Below are positions 1 to 8,565 of a stretch of DNA of 64,000 nucleotides, one piece after another (within the stretch, counting starts at the first letter, position 1; each line of letters opens with the position of its first letter). Both the position numbers and the translations under genes were made by a program. The DNA is from an uncultured Lachnospiraceae bacterium (lineage in GTDB: Bacteria > Bacillota > Clostridia > Lachnospirales > Lachnospiraceae), in the NCBI GenBank assembly GCA_934320895.1, contig CAKRFY010000003.1:1-64000 (forward strand), given 5' to 3'. The notes below the pieces were generated by a model, which was not told the DNA's origin, did not search any database, and saw only the letters and a list, made by a program, of their open reading frames with translations.

Positions 1-1036
1 AGTGAGGAGTTGTTTTATTTTGTAATGAAAAATATCCCGTATTTATGCGGGTTTTGGTGTTTCGCAAACGCCTATTAGGATTTATTTTGGAGAGGAGCAG
101 TCTCTCATTCATCTCGTATTCAGGATGACGGCTTATTATCTGTTCTTCAAGTTTAAATAAGATAACGGATATGGCTTTGAGTGCGGCATCCATAGGTTCT
201 TTGTCTTTATATGTTTTCTCGCCGAAAAGAGCAAGATTTCTAAGACTTATACCGTAACCATTTTCGAGAATCCTTGTATTGTTATATTTCAAATTATTTC
301 GTATCACATTTGCTATAGAAGCTTTATTTCCGCAAGCTGCACCCATCCATAGAATGTCATGATTACCCCATTCGATATCGAGGGAATGATGCTCCATGAG
401 CAGGTCGAGTATCATATCAGCGCAGGGACCTCTGTCAAATATATCACCGACAATATGAAGGTGGTCTACGGCAAGTCTTTTTATAAGGTTTGCAAGAGCG
501 ATGATAAATTCATCACCGTTGTCAATATTTAATATTGTATCGAGGATAACTTTGTGATAGCGAACCTGATTGTCATCCTCGTCCTTCTGTACATGCAGAA
601 GTTCATCTATAATGTAGGCAAATTCTTTTGGCATTGCTTTTCTTACTTTTGAGCGTGTATACTTTGAGGACAGGAGTTTTGCAATCTCGATAAGATTTCC
701 AAGCATCATACGATACCATTCTTCAGGAAGTTCATGCTCTTTGTGGAGCATCTCAAGTTTTTCCTTCGGATAATAGATAAGTGTACATATTTCACGTCTT
801 TCAACACTGCTAAGCGTATCACGGAATAAAAGATCAACCTTTTCATGGATGACACCTGAGCAGTTATTTAAAATATGGCAGAATGCCTCATATTCGCCAT
901 GAATATCACTCATAAAATGCTCTGTTCCTTTTGGCAGGTTGCAGATGGCACTTAAGTTTATGATCTCGCTGCTTACAGCCTGTTTTGTGGGATATTTTTG
1001 AGCGAGCAGTTTAAGATATTTTGTATTATTTTCCAT
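1..1036 (-). CDS. fbp: Fructose-1,6-bisphosphatase class III, 5' part
   Basis: The frame is open from an ATG at 1036 (after a CGGAGG-type site) to the window edge, giving the first 345 residues. The protein has the metallophosphatase signatures SDIHGEYEAF (about residues 43-52), VGDIFDRGP (about 205) and WGNHDILWMG (about 230). These, with the long helical insert between them, are typical of the Firmicutes class III FBPase, which removes the 1-phosphate of fructose 1,6-bisphosphate in gluconeogenesis using a binuclear metal centre. Family members are about 640-670 residues, so roughly half of the gene lies outside. It is divergent from the PnuC gene with about 220 bases between the starts. 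Confidence 0.93.
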   Translation of the reverse strand, partial: MENNTKYLKLLAQKYPTKQAVSSEIINLSAICNLPKGTEHFMSDIHGEYEAFCHILNNCSGVIHEKVDLLFRDTLSSVERREICTLIYYPKEKLEMLHKEHELPEEWYRMMLGNLIEIAKLLSSKYTRSKVRKAMPKEFAYIIDELLHVQKDEDDNQVRYHKVILDTILNIDNGDEFIIALANLIKRLAVDHLHIVGDIFDRGPCADMILDLLMEHHSLDIEWGNHDILWMGAACGNKASIANVIRNNLKYNNTRILENGYGISLRNLALFGEKTYKDKEPMDAALKAISVILFKLEEQIISRHPEYEMNERLLLSKINPNRRLRNTKTRINTGYFSLQNKTTPH

Positions 1037-1212
1037 ATCATACCTCCGATATTTTTTCATTTATTATTACTATAATAAATTATAACACAAATTTACGGAC
1101 TTTCATGTTATAATGTTATAGTATGTCAGCCAAACTTAATGCTTGAGGATATTTTCTAACACTTAGCAATGCTGTTTAGTATTAGCCAGGCAGTGGTGGT
1201 TGAAGCAAGAAG

Positions 1213-1235
1213 CACCGAAGCTTTAGCTTCGTGTG
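1213..1235 (+). other. Leader hairpin before pnuC
   Basis: CACCGAAGC and GCTTCGTGTG pair around a TTTA loop, ending 12 bases before a possible ATG at 1247 and 24 bases before the preferred start at 1259. There is no T-run, so it is not a terminator. It could shape the 5' untranslated region, but I do not recognise a riboswitch consensus here. Confidence 0.35.
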
Positions 1236-1258
1236 TAGTTCACGAAATGGAGATAATA

Positions 1259-1945
1259 ATGAATAATCCGATAAAAACATTGACAAAAAGAGAATGGTTC
1301 ATCTGGCTTGGCTCAATAATCATAGTTGTAATATCAAATCTTGCTACAAAAGATTTTGACCTGCTTACACTTGTTGCGGCACTTACGGGTGTAACATCAC
1401 TTATTTTTGCTGCAAAAGGAAATGTGTGGGGACAAGTGCTTATGATACTGTTCAGTATTCTTTATGGAATAATATCATTCCGCTTTCGTTACTGGGGAGA
1501 GATGATGACATATCTCGGAATGACGCTTCCAATGGCTGTGTGGTCTACGATAACATGGATTAAAAATCCGTCAGAAAATAATGGAAATGAAGTGCAGATA
1601 CAGTCTTTAAGTAAAAAACATATAGTGGCACTTTGTATAAGTGGAATAATCGTTACAGCAGTTTTTTATTATATTCTTAAAAGTTTTAACACGCCAAATA
1701 TTGTTTTTAGTACGATTTCGATAATTACAAGTTTTTTTGCAGCTGCACTTACGATGCTCAGGTCATCGTATTATGCGGTGTGGTATGCTGCAAACGATGT
1801 TGTTTTGATAATATTGTGGGTGCTTGCATCACTTAAAGACCCGGCGTATATCCCTGTCGTTGTGAATTTCAGCATATTCTTTATGAATGATATGTATGGA
1901 TTTATGAGCTGGAAACAGAGAGAGTTAGAGCAGGCAGAGGTTTAG
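1259..1945 (+). CDS. pnuC: PnuC-family vitamin/nucleoside transporter
   Basis: A 228-residue, strongly hydrophobic protein with about seven membrane segments. The C-terminal half carries the family pattern: aromatic-rich YYAVWYAANDVVL, then NDMYGFMSWKQRE close to the end. PnuC proteins are facilitators for nicotinamide riboside; relatives PnuT and PnuX carry thiamine and riboflavin, so the substrate is not fixed by sequence alone. I chose the ATG at 1259 because GGAG lies six bases before it and the preceding 30 codons of the open frame look like leader, not protein. No NAD, TPP or FMN riboswitch is visible upstream, which slightly favours nicotinamide riboside but does not prove it. Confidence 0.82.
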   Translation: MNNPIKTLTKREWFIWLGSIIIVVISNLATKDFDLLTLVAALTGVTSLIFAAKGNVWGQVLMILFSILYGIISFRFRYWGEMMTYLGMTLPMAVWSTITWIKNPSENNGNEVQIQSLSKKHIVALCISGIIVTAVFYYILKSFNTPNIVFSTISIITSFFAAALTMLRSSYYAVWYAANDVVLIILWVLASLKDPAYIPVVVNFSIFFMNDMYGFMSWKQRELEQAEV

Positions 1946-2052
1946 AAAAACAGGTGTTTGTAAAAATGATTATAGCTGCACAATTTAATCACAGTTTATT
2001 ACAGTTTCGCAAATATCTATGAGAATTAGAAGATAGAAAGGACGAAGAACAA

Positions 2053-3168
2053 ATGATGATGTTTAGATGGCTGGTGTTGCCGCTTTTATTTTCACTTGCA
2101 GCGGTTGTTTATTTTTACCGCAAGATTTCGGGTGCGGTTTCGTATTTTTTTAGTGGATTTTCAAAGAGAAAGAGAAGGATGATTTCGGGACTTACAGAAG
2201 TTATCCTGATATTGCCGGCAACGAAAGCGTTTACCTTATGGTTTGTTGTTTTTTTGCACCTTATAGTCTGTTTGGTACTTATTGATATTATTGCTTTTAT
2301 TGTTAAGAAAGTATGTAAAGAAAGTAAAAACCAGCTTTTATGGAACAGGATTTATAAAAGCTGTATAGTAGCTGTACTTATGACGGCGATTATCTGTGGT
2401 TACGGAAGGTACAATATTTTTAATGTGGTGAGGACAGAGTATAATGTTGCGGCAAACAAAGATATCAGGAAAGACGGATATAAGATGGTTGTCCTGTCTG
2501 ACCTGCATTATGGTATATCATTAAATGACTCTGGCTTGCAAAAGGTTGCTGACAGGATAGATAAAGAAAAAGCTGATATTGTTGTGCTTGATGGTGACAT
2601 TGTCGATGAGAGTACGACAAAAGCACAGATGAAATCGGCATTTAGTATTCTTGGCAGGATAAAGAGTACATATGGGGTCTATTATGTTTATGGAAATCAT
2701 GACAAAAACAATTACACGGCAGAGCCGAATTATTCATCAGAGCAGCTTGCCGATACGATTACAAAATCTGGAATTAAAATTCTTGAGGATAAGACTTTCA
2801 CGATAAATAATGAAGTAACATTGATAGGCAGGGCTGACAGGGGCAGCGGTGATATGCAAAGGAAAGATATAAAAGAACTGGTAAAAGATGTTGATAAAAA
2901 TCAGGAACTTATAGTGCTTGACCATCAGCCTGCCGATTATGAGAATGTAAAAAATGCAGGCGGTGATATGATAATATCAGGACACACCCATGCAGGACAG
3001 ATATGGCCGGCGGGCTTGTTTGCATCCTTGTTCCATTTTGATGAATTGAACTATGGTGAAAAGTATGTGGAACAACTGCATGCTATAGTGACTTCAGGAA
3101 TAGCAGGATGGGGAGTTCCGTTGCGAACAGAGAGACATTCGGAGTATGTGGTTATAAATATTAAATAA
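2053..3168 (+). CDS. Membrane-anchored calcineurin-like metallophosphoesterase
   Basis: 371 residues. The first ~125 residues hold about three to four membrane segments, followed by a soluble phosphoesterase domain with the metal-binding series LSDLHYG (about 150), DGDIVD (about 178), YGNHD (about 214) and SGHTHAGQIWP (about 310). This is the YkuE/YaeI type of the family, whose members act at the membrane on phospholipid-like or nucleotide substrates; the real substrate here is unknown. The gene starts 107 bases after pnuC and may be cotranscribed with it. Its 3' end overlaps the convergent LysR remnant by 8 bases. Confidence 0.85.
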   Translation: MMMFRWLVLPLLFSLAAVVYFYRKISGAVSYFFSGFSKRKRRMISGLTEVILILPATKAFTLWFVVFLHLIVCLVLIDIIAFIVKKVCKESKNQLLWNRIYKSCIVAVLMTAIICGYGRYNIFNVVRTEYNVAANKDIRKDGYKMVVLSDLHYGISLNDSGLQKVADRIDKEKADIVVLDGDIVDESTTKAQMKSAFSILGRIKSTYGVYYVYGNHDKNNYTAEPNYSSEQLADTITKSGIKILEDKTFTINNEVTLIGRADRGSGDMQRKDIKELVKDVDKNQELIVLDHQPADYENVKNAGGDMIISGHTHAGQIWPAGLFASLFHFDELNYGEKYVEQLHAIVTSGIAGWGVPLRTERHSEYVVINIK

Positions 3169-3559
3169 GTTTTAGCAGTTGGGAAAACTTTTGCTTTTTA
3201 CTTTCTTTAAAAACAATAAAAAATGTTACATTAACTTCTGAGTCGAGTATGGGAATAGGCACACGGTCTTTTGGCATGATGTAATCGTTAATGGCAATGT
3301 CTGTTGTAAAATATGGCAGGCTTGATGCCTGTATAAGTTCTTCAAATGCCGCTCTGTCAGTCTGTTCAATAAATTTTGAATCAGGCATTTTTTTATCGAT
3401 TATGTCACGCCAGAAACCCAAATTTGGCATGACTATCATGTTTTCACCGTTTATGTCAGAAAGGTGCAGACTTCTCTCATGTGCAAACCTGTGTGTATCA
3501 GGCAGACAGAACATAAGATGTATTTCAAAGTGAATTTTATCAGCATTTAACACTATCAA
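3161..3559 (-). pseudogene. LysR-family regulator remnant, C-terminal part only
   Basis: The 132 residues match only the second half of a LysR effector-binding domain: a LPDTHRFAHERSLHLSDI segment and the DRAAFEELIQASSLPYFTTD stretch are typical. The N-terminal winged helix and about half of the effector domain are missing, and no continuation is seen upstream. The open frame begins with a TTG that lies inside a copy of the interspersed repeat (3547-3597), so the first residues (MIVLN) come from the repeat, not from LysR. I therefore call it a truncated pseudogene, cut at or by the repeat. A functional protein without the DNA-binding domain is very unlikely. Confidence 0.75.
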
Positions 3560-3597
3560 GGAAGTAACACACTTCTATTGCGTATAGCAATAAGTGG
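3547..3597. repeat. Interspersed hairpin repeat, divergent copy (E)
   Basis: The left half (TTAACACTATCAAGGAAGTA) closely matches the copy at 58705-58756 (TTAACACTATCAGGCAAGTG). The right half forms its own hairpin, CACTTCTATTGC with AGCAATAAGTG around GTAT. It sits exactly at the broken end of the LysR remnant. It is the most diverged of the five copies. Confidence 0.55.
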
Positions 3598-3629
3598 AGA
3601 TGTGGACTTGCAAAATTCAACAAAATAGA

Positions 3630-3658
3630 TTGACATATAAATTTATATTTGATAATAT
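3630..3658 (+). promoter_or_regulatory. Sigma-A promoter of the Mn exporter leader
   Basis: TTGACA at 3630-3635, 17-base spacer, TAATAT at 3653-3658. Transcription would begin about 3665, just ahead of the riboswitch aptamer. Confidence 0.8.
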
Positions 3659-3679
3659 TTATCAGGTAATTTAATATTC

Positions 3680-3773
3680 CATGAGGGAGTAGTTAGCGCG
3701 AAAGTGTGGTTTGTCAACATTCTGATTATAATAAAGAGTATAATCTGGCAAATCTTAAATAATGAGACTCATG
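3680..3773 (+). promoter_or_regulatory. yybP-ykoY manganese riboswitch aptamer
   Basis: CATGAG (3680-3685) pairs with CTCATG (3768-3773) as the closing helix. Between them are the family's conserved pieces: GGGAGTAG just after the first strand, GTCAACAT in the middle, a GGCAAATCTT-like second arm, and GAGAC before the closing strand. The family senses Mn2+ and controls exporters such as the gene that follows at 3900. Confidence 0.85.
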
Positions 3774-3836
3774 TATATCGATTAACAGCTTGTGTATTAT
3801 ACATAGGCTGGCAGTTGATATACATGAGTTTTTTTT
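3767..3836 (+). terminator. Riboswitch expression platform (terminator)
   Basis: ACTCATGTATATC (3767-3779) and GATATACATGAGT (3817-3829) form a 13-bp stem followed by eight T. The 5' strand shares the CTCATG that closes the aptamer, so a folded aptamer and the terminator are mutually exclusive. That predicts transcription ON with Mn2+ bound. Confidence 0.85.
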
Positions 3837-3899
3837 GCTTTATGGGAAAATGCTCGTAACATAACGGAAAACCAATAAGATAAAGGAGATATTGTACAA

Positions 3900-4586
3900 A
3901 TGTTATTATTTTTGAAAGTATTTTTAACCGAATTCATAGCGGAGATGGGAGATAAAACCCAGCTTATGCTTATTGCACTTACTTCTAAATACAAGTTAAG
4001 GGATATTATATCGGGAACGGCTGTTGCAATTCTTGTACTTAATGGACTGGCTGTTCTTGCAGGCGGACTTGTAAGTCAGTTTATTCCCGACTGGCTGATC
4101 AAGACTATTGCAGCGCTTGCATTTCTTTACTTTGCCGCATCAACTATTGCCGGTGATGATGGCGATGAAGAGGAAGAAGGTCGCAGGACAAAGATTAAGT
4201 TTGCGCCGCTCGCAGTTTTCTGCACATTTTTCGTAGCGGAACTTGGCGATAAGACACAGCTTACAACTATAACATTCGGTGCAAGTGAAGGTATGGGGGC
4301 AGCACTTATTGTGTGGATTGGGTGCTCGCTCGGACTTTTTGCAGCGGATATTCTTGGAATGTTAATTGGCTATCTATTAAAGAGTAAGACTCCGGAGGGA
4401 TTGCTTAATACACTCGCATTTATAATATTCTCTGTATTTGGTATATACACATTTTATCAGGGACTTAAACTTATAAGAGCAGATGTCTGTCAGATTCCGG
4501 TGCTGCCGCTGCTTATAGCTGTAGCTGTTGTTTTTGTCGGTTTATGTGTCTGTCTTTTTATAAGGAGAGAGAAGAAGTCACTGTAA
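3900..4586 (+). CDS. mneA: TMEM165/GDT1 (UPF0016) family manganese exporter
   Basis: 228 residues, about six membrane segments in two homologous halves. Each half has the family ion-binding motif: EMGDKT at residues 15-20 and ELGDKT at 114-119. An acidic stretch (GDDGDEEEE, about 85-93) lies in the loop between them. Bacterial members export Mn2+ (and possibly Ca2+). The riboswitch directly upstream independently points to manganese. ATG at 3900 is preceded by AAAGGAG. The gene stands alone between regulatory-gene remnants and is clearly intact, unlike its neighbours. The symbol is by analogy with the Firmicutes/Vibrio Mn exporter naming. Confidence 0.88.
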   Translation: MLLFLKVFLTEFIAEMGDKTQLMLIALTSKYKLRDIISGTAVAILVLNGLAVLAGGLVSQFIPDWLIKTIAALAFLYFAASTIAGDDGDEEEEGRRTKIKFAPLAVFCTFFVAELGDKTQLTTITFGASEGMGAALIVWIGCSLGLFAADILGMLIGYLLKSKTPEGLLNTLAFIIFSVFGIYTFYQGLKLIRADVCQIPVLPLLIAVAVVFVGLCVCLFIRREKKSL

Positions 4587-4622
4587 AATAAATGGATATA
4601 AAGATGGCATACTATGAAGCAT

Positions 4623-5081
4623 TTATTTGGTTTTGATGCGGAATTTTTTTGGTGTGGTATTATAATGCTTATGAAAAATTTCACAAAAGTAACTTGTGTT
4701 TGAAAATCCACATTCGTACGCTATCTCCGTAATGGACATAGTTGTACTTCTGAGAAGAAAAATCGATTTTTCTAAACGATAGTGGTTTAGGTACAACATT
4801 GGTGATGTATTTAAATATTTTTGGAAAAGCGATGTGCATTTTGTTTTACAGCAATTTCCGGAAGAAGAAATATCTTTGAGAAGAACTTTATTTGCATAAT
4901 TTTTCTGCACATATCCAATCATCGCAGTGAGAACTGTAATATCATCTGCATTTTCAGTATAATCTGGTGAAAGATTCATATTTTCATAAAGCAGAGAGAA
5001 AATATGTGAAGATTTTTCCAAAACAGTAAATGGTTGGAGTTTATCTATATTAATAAGAATATTGGAAAGAGCTGATAGAGA
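4623..5081 (-). pseudogene. AraC-family regulator remnant, C-terminal part
   Basis: The last ~100 residues are an AraC DNA-binding domain: IGYVQKNYANKVLLKDIS begins the first helix-turn-helix and SITEIAYECGFSNTSYFCEIF is the second with its signature. A full regulator is about 270-300 residues with an N-terminal sensing domain. Here the frame runs upstream from a possible TTG at 5021 only to a stop at 5082-5084, and the readable extra residues still look like the linker of an AraC protein. So the sensing domain is lost. The odd SSSGNCCKTKC in the first recognition region also suggests decay. It is divergent from the YczE remnant, a regulator-and-membrane-protein pair that seems to have decayed together. 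Confidence 0.7.
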
Positions 5082-5128
5082 TTATAGATACAATCAGACA
5101 CAGAGCAGAAAAGAAAGAGGCTATATCA

Positions 5129-5428
5129 ATGAGTAAAACAGAATGGACGAAAAAAATAATAATCATCGTGATTGGTTCGATCATAGCTGCATATGGTATT
5201 ACATTGGCTATGTATGCAGGTTTCGGAAGTGCGACTCTTGCTGTATTGTGGCAGGGAATTTCCAAGACATTTCATATAAGTATAGGTATGGCTTCTTTGA
5301 TAGTAGCTATAATTATGATTATATTTGTACTTTTTTATGACAGGTCACAGGTACATATTGGAACCGTTCTTTATCAGATTGTGTATAGCCTCTGTGTTGA
5401 TTTATTTGCAAATGCACATAAAGAATAA
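5129..5428 (+). pseudogene. YczE/YitT-like membrane protein remnant, N-terminal half
   Basis: 99 residues with three membrane segments. The start (IIIIVIGSIIAAYGITLAMY, then AGFGSATLAVLWQGISK) resembles the N-terminus of YczE-like integral membrane proteins, which are about 200 residues. The frame stops at 5428 right after a segment that would be the third helix, and no other frame downstream continues the family. The next promoter begins 20 bases later. It looks like a 3' truncation. A short independent membrane protein is the alternative. Confidence 0.5.
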
Positions 5429-5447
5429 CTGGCAGGAGAATTTTTTC

Positions 5448-5476
5448 TTGCCTGATACAGGCTTTTTGCGTATAAT
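5448..5476 (+). promoter_or_regulatory. Sigma-A promoter of the AGCS symporter
   Basis: TTGCCT at 5448-5453, 17-base spacer, consensus TATAAT at 5471-5476, leaving a leader of about 40 bases before the ATG at 5524. Confidence 0.75.
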
Positions 5477-5523
5477 TTATTTTGTGTGTAAAAATATTAA
5501 ATTATGTACAAGAGGAGAAAATC

Positions 5524-6939
5524 ATGTGGGATAGTATTAATACGTTACTGAAAAACATCGACGACCTTGTGTGGGGAGTTCCGCTTATGGTACTGATATT
5601 GTCAGGCGGTATTCTTCTTACATTTCGTCTTGGATTTTTGCAGCTTCGCAGGCTTCCACTTGCTTTAAAGTGGATGGTTAAGAATGAGGAGGGGGCAAAG
5701 GGAGAGATTTCAAGCTTTGCTGCACTTTGTACGGCGCTTAGTGCAACTATAGGAACAGGAAACATTGTAGGTGTTGCTACGGCTGTAGGTGCAGGTGGAC
5801 CGGGAGCTCTTTTCTGGATGATAGTTGCAGCGTTTTTTGGAATGGCAACAAAGTATTCAGAGGGACTTCTTGCGGTAAAATACCGTGTTGTAGATAAAGA
5901 AAATCATAGCCTTGGCGGCCCTTTCTATTATATAGAGCTTGGAATGGGTGATAAATTTAAATGGCTTGCGAAGATATTTGCTTTCTTTGGTGTCTGTGTA
6001 GGTTTGTTCGGTATAGGAACATTCAGTCAGGTAAATGGTATATCAAGTGCGATCCAGAACTTTTTTGATCCTAAAAAATCACATACGGTTTCAATTCCAG
6101 GTATAGGAACATATTCATGGACGGTAGTTATTGCTTCACTTATACTTTCACTTTGTGTGGGGGCTGTTCTTATCGGAGGCATCAAGAGGATTGCAAATGT
6201 CAGTCAGATAATAGTTCCTTTTATGGCGATAATCTATTTTGTATTTGCAGTTATACTTGTTGTGTGTAATATCACAAAGATTCCTGCTGCTGTTGTTGTC
6301 ATTGTAAAAGCTGCATTTGATCCACAGGCAGTTGCAGGTGGTATAACGGGAAGTATGCTTGTTGCAATGCAGAAAGGTGTTGCACGTGGTATATTCTCAA
6401 ACGAGGCAGGTCTTGGAAGTGCGCCTATTGCAGCGGCAGCAGCACAGACTCATGAACCTGTAAGACAGGGACTTGTCAGTATGACAGGAACATTTATTGA
6501 TACGATTGTAATTTGCACAATGACAGGTCTTTCTATAGTTCTTACGGGAGCTTGGAAAGTTGATGGGCTTGAGGGCGTGCAGGTTACGACATATGCATTT
6601 AAACACGGACTTCCATTTCCGGCAGAGGTATCATCATTTATTCTTATGATGTGTCTTGTATTCTTTGCATTTACGACAATACTTGGCTGGGATTATTATA
6701 GTGAGCGTTGTCTTGAATATCTTACAGGCGGAAATATGAAGAAGGTAAAAGTATTTCGCTGGATATACATACTTGCAGTATTTATCGGACCATATATGAC
6801 AGTAAGTGCGGTATGGGTAATAGCCGATATATTTAATGGGCTTATGGCTCTTCCAAACATGATAGCATTGTTTGCATTAAGTGGAGTAGTTGCGAAAGAG
6901 ACAAGAGATTTCTTTAATGCAAAGAAACATTTAAATTAG
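5524..6939 (+). CDS. Sodium:alanine/glycine symporter, AGCS family
   Basis: 471 residues with about ten membrane segments. Family blocks are clear: ALSATIGTGNIVGVATAVG near residue 75, GGPGALFWM just after it, FSNEAGLGSAPIAAAAAQTH near 290, and the terminal DIFNGLMALPN stretch. AGCS proteins take up alanine or glycine with Na+ (or H+). The ATG at 5524 follows AGAGGAG by six bases; the longer open frame upstream overlaps the promoter. The gene has its own promoter and is not clearly linked to its neighbours. Confidence 0.92.
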   Translation: MWDSINTLLKNIDDLVWGVPLMVLILSGGILLTFRLGFLQLRRLPLALKWMVKNEEGAKGEISSFAALCTALSATIGTGNIVGVATAVGAGGPGALFWMIVAAFFGMATKYSEGLLAVKYRVVDKENHSLGGPFYYIELGMGDKFKWLAKIFAFFGVCVGLFGIGTFSQVNGISSAIQNFFDPKKSHTVSIPGIGTYSWTVVIASLILSLCVGAVLIGGIKRIANVSQIIVPFMAIIYFVFAVILVVCNITKIPAAVVVIVKAAFDPQAVAGGITGSMLVAMQKGVARGIFSNEAGLGSAPIAAAAAQTHEPVRQGLVSMTGTFIDTIVICTMTGLSIVLTGAWKVDGLEGVQVTTYAFKHGLPFPAEVSSFILMMCLVFFAFTTILGWDYYSERCLEYLTGGNMKKVKVFRWIYILAVFIGPYMTVSAVWVIADIFNGLMALPNMIALFALSGVVAKETRDFFNAKKHLN

Positions 6940-6950
6940 TTTTGCAAAGC

Positions 6951-6979
6951 TTGATAAAAGTTGTGAAATCTAGTAAACT
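6951..6979 (+). promoter_or_regulatory. Putative cysS promoter
   Basis: TTGATA at 6951-6956, 17-base spacer, TAAACT at 6974-6979. The transcript would carry the interspersed repeat in its leader. No T-box features (AGGGTGGNACCGCG-like sequence) are present. Confidence 0.45.
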
Positions 6980-7002
6980 ATAGTATGAAAAATATTGTTT
7001 TA

Positions 7003-7058
7003 CATTATCAGGCAAGTAGCAGAGCGGATTGCGAATATCCGCTTGATTTATAAATAAG
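7003..7058. repeat. Interspersed hairpin repeat, copy A
   Basis: Core TATCAGGCAAGTAGCAGAGC followed by GGATTGCGAATATCCGCTTG. AGCGGAT pairs with ATCCGCT around a short loop, and CAAG can pair with CTTG outside it. It lies in the leader region between the AGCS gene and cysS and is nearly identical to copy B at 37669-37731. Confidence 0.75.
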
Positions 7059-7078
7059 AGTTGAATGGAGGATTTAAA

Positions 7079-8485
7079 TTGAGAGACATCAATATTTATA
7101 ATACATTAACAAAAAAGATTGATAAGTTTGTACCAAATGAGCCAGGAAAGGTAAAAATGTATACATGTGGTCCTACGGTATATCATTTTGCTCATATTGG
7201 AAATTTGAGAAGTTATATTGAAGAGGATATCCTTGAAAAATATCTGCGTTATGCGGGATATGATGTAAAAAGGGTTATGAATATTACTGATGTAGGTCAT
7301 CTTACAAGTGATGCGGACAGTGGCGAAGACAAAATGCTTAAGGGTGCTAAAAGAGAGCATAAGACAGTTATGGAAATCGCAAAATTTTACAGGGACGCAT
7401 TTTTTAGCGATTGTGCAAAATTAAATATAAAGACACCGGATGTGGTTGAACCGGCTACAAACTGTATTCCGGAATTTATCCATATGATAGAGGTACTTAT
7501 AGAAAAGGGATATGCTTATGTTGCTGGCGGGAATGTATATTTTGATACATCAAAGCTTGAGGAGTACTATGTATTGTCAAATCAGAATGAGGAAGAACTT
7601 CAGGTAGGAGTTCGTGATGATGTTGAAGAGGATGACAACAAAAAGAATAAGACAGATTTTGTATTATGGTTTACAAAATCGAAATTTGACTCACAGGAAT
7701 TAAAATGGGATAGTCCATGGGGCGTTGGATATCCGGGATGGCACATAGAATGTTCATGCATTAGTATGAAGCATCTGGGTGAGTATCTTGATATTCACTG
7801 TGGTGGTGTTGACAATATTTTCCCACATCACACGAATGAAATCGCGCAGAGCGAGTCATATACAGGACATAAGTGGTGTAATTACTGGTTCCATGTACAG
7901 CACTTAAATGACAAAACCGGAAAAATGAGCAAATCAAAGGGAGAATTTTTAACTGTATCTTTATTGGAAGAAAAAGGTTATGATCCGCTCGTGTACAGAT
8001 TATTCTGTTTACAGTCACATTACCGTAAACCTCTTTTATTTAGTTATGATGTAATGGATAATGTAAAGACAGCGTATGAAAAACTTGTAAATAAGACATC
8101 ATCACTTTCAAAAGAAGGTGAGGTTGATAAAGCTGTATTTGAACTTTATCAGGATAAATTTGCAGATGCGATGGGAAGTGATCTTAATACTTCACAGGCA
8201 ATAACAGTGCTTTATGATGTATTAAAGGCTGATACAAATGATGCTACAAAGAGAGCTTTGGTAGAAGATTTTGATAAAGTGATTTCGCTTGATCTGTTAA
8301 AGGAGCAGGAGACAAAGGCTGCTGATGATGATCTTAAAACAATGGTTGAAGATATGATCGCCCAGAGAAATGAGGCGCGTAAGGCTAAAGATTTTGCTAA
8401 GGCGGATGCTATAAGAGATGAACTTCTTGCAAAGGGAATAGAAATAAAAGATACAAGAGAAGGAACAGTCTGGAAACTTATTTAG
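7079..8485 (+). CDS. cysS: Cysteinyl-tRNA synthetase
   Basis: Class I aminoacyl-tRNA synthetase of 468 residues that charges tRNA-Cys. YTCGPTVY near the start carries a zinc-binding Cys, FAHIGNLRSY is the HIGH signature, GWHIECS supplies another zinc ligand region, and KMSKSKGEF is the KMSKS loop. The C-terminal DALR-like helical region and anticodon-binding tail are present. The preferred start is the TTG at 7079, seven bases after GGAGGA; an upstream in-frame TTG at 7061 precedes that site and would have none. A terminator follows at 8502-8531. Confidence 0.95.
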   Translation: MRDINIYNTLTKKIDKFVPNEPGKVKMYTCGPTVYHFAHIGNLRSYIEEDILEKYLRYAGYDVKRVMNITDVGHLTSDADSGEDKMLKGAKREHKTVMEIAKFYRDAFFSDCAKLNIKTPDVVEPATNCIPEFIHMIEVLIEKGYAYVAGGNVYFDTSKLEEYYVLSNQNEEELQVGVRDDVEEDDNKKNKTDFVLWFTKSKFDSQELKWDSPWGVGYPGWHIECSCISMKHLGEYLDIHCGGVDNIFPHHTNEIAQSESYTGHKWCNYWFHVQHLNDKTGKMSKSKGEFLTVSLLEEKGYDPLVYRLFCLQSHYRKPLLFSYDVMDNVKTAYEKLVNKTSSLSKEGEVDKAVFELYQDKFADAMGSDLNTSQAITVLYDVLKADTNDATKRALVEDFDKVISLDLLKEQETKAADDDLKTMVEDMIAQRNEARKAKDFAKADAIRDELLAKGIEIKDTREGTVWKLI

Positions 8486-8501
8486 TAAAATGTGTAAATA
8501 G

Positions 8502-8531
8502 AAAGCAGCGGGGCTTATGTTCTGCTGCTTT
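8502..8531 (+). terminator. Terminator after cysS
   Basis: AAAGCAGC (8502-8509) pairs with GCTGCTTT (8524-8531). The T-run is short, so termination may be partial. Confidence 0.6.
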
Positions 8532-8565
8532 TAAGATTATTTATGACAATGAGATGGGGGCAGCT

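Noticed and set aside
1037..1258. NAD, TPP or FMN riboswitch before pnuC
   Set aside because: A single local hairpin is seen, but none of the conserved cores of these classes.
6951..7078. T-box riboswitch for cysS
   Set aside because: No conserved T-box sequence or terminator is present; the hairpin in the leader is the interspersed repeat.
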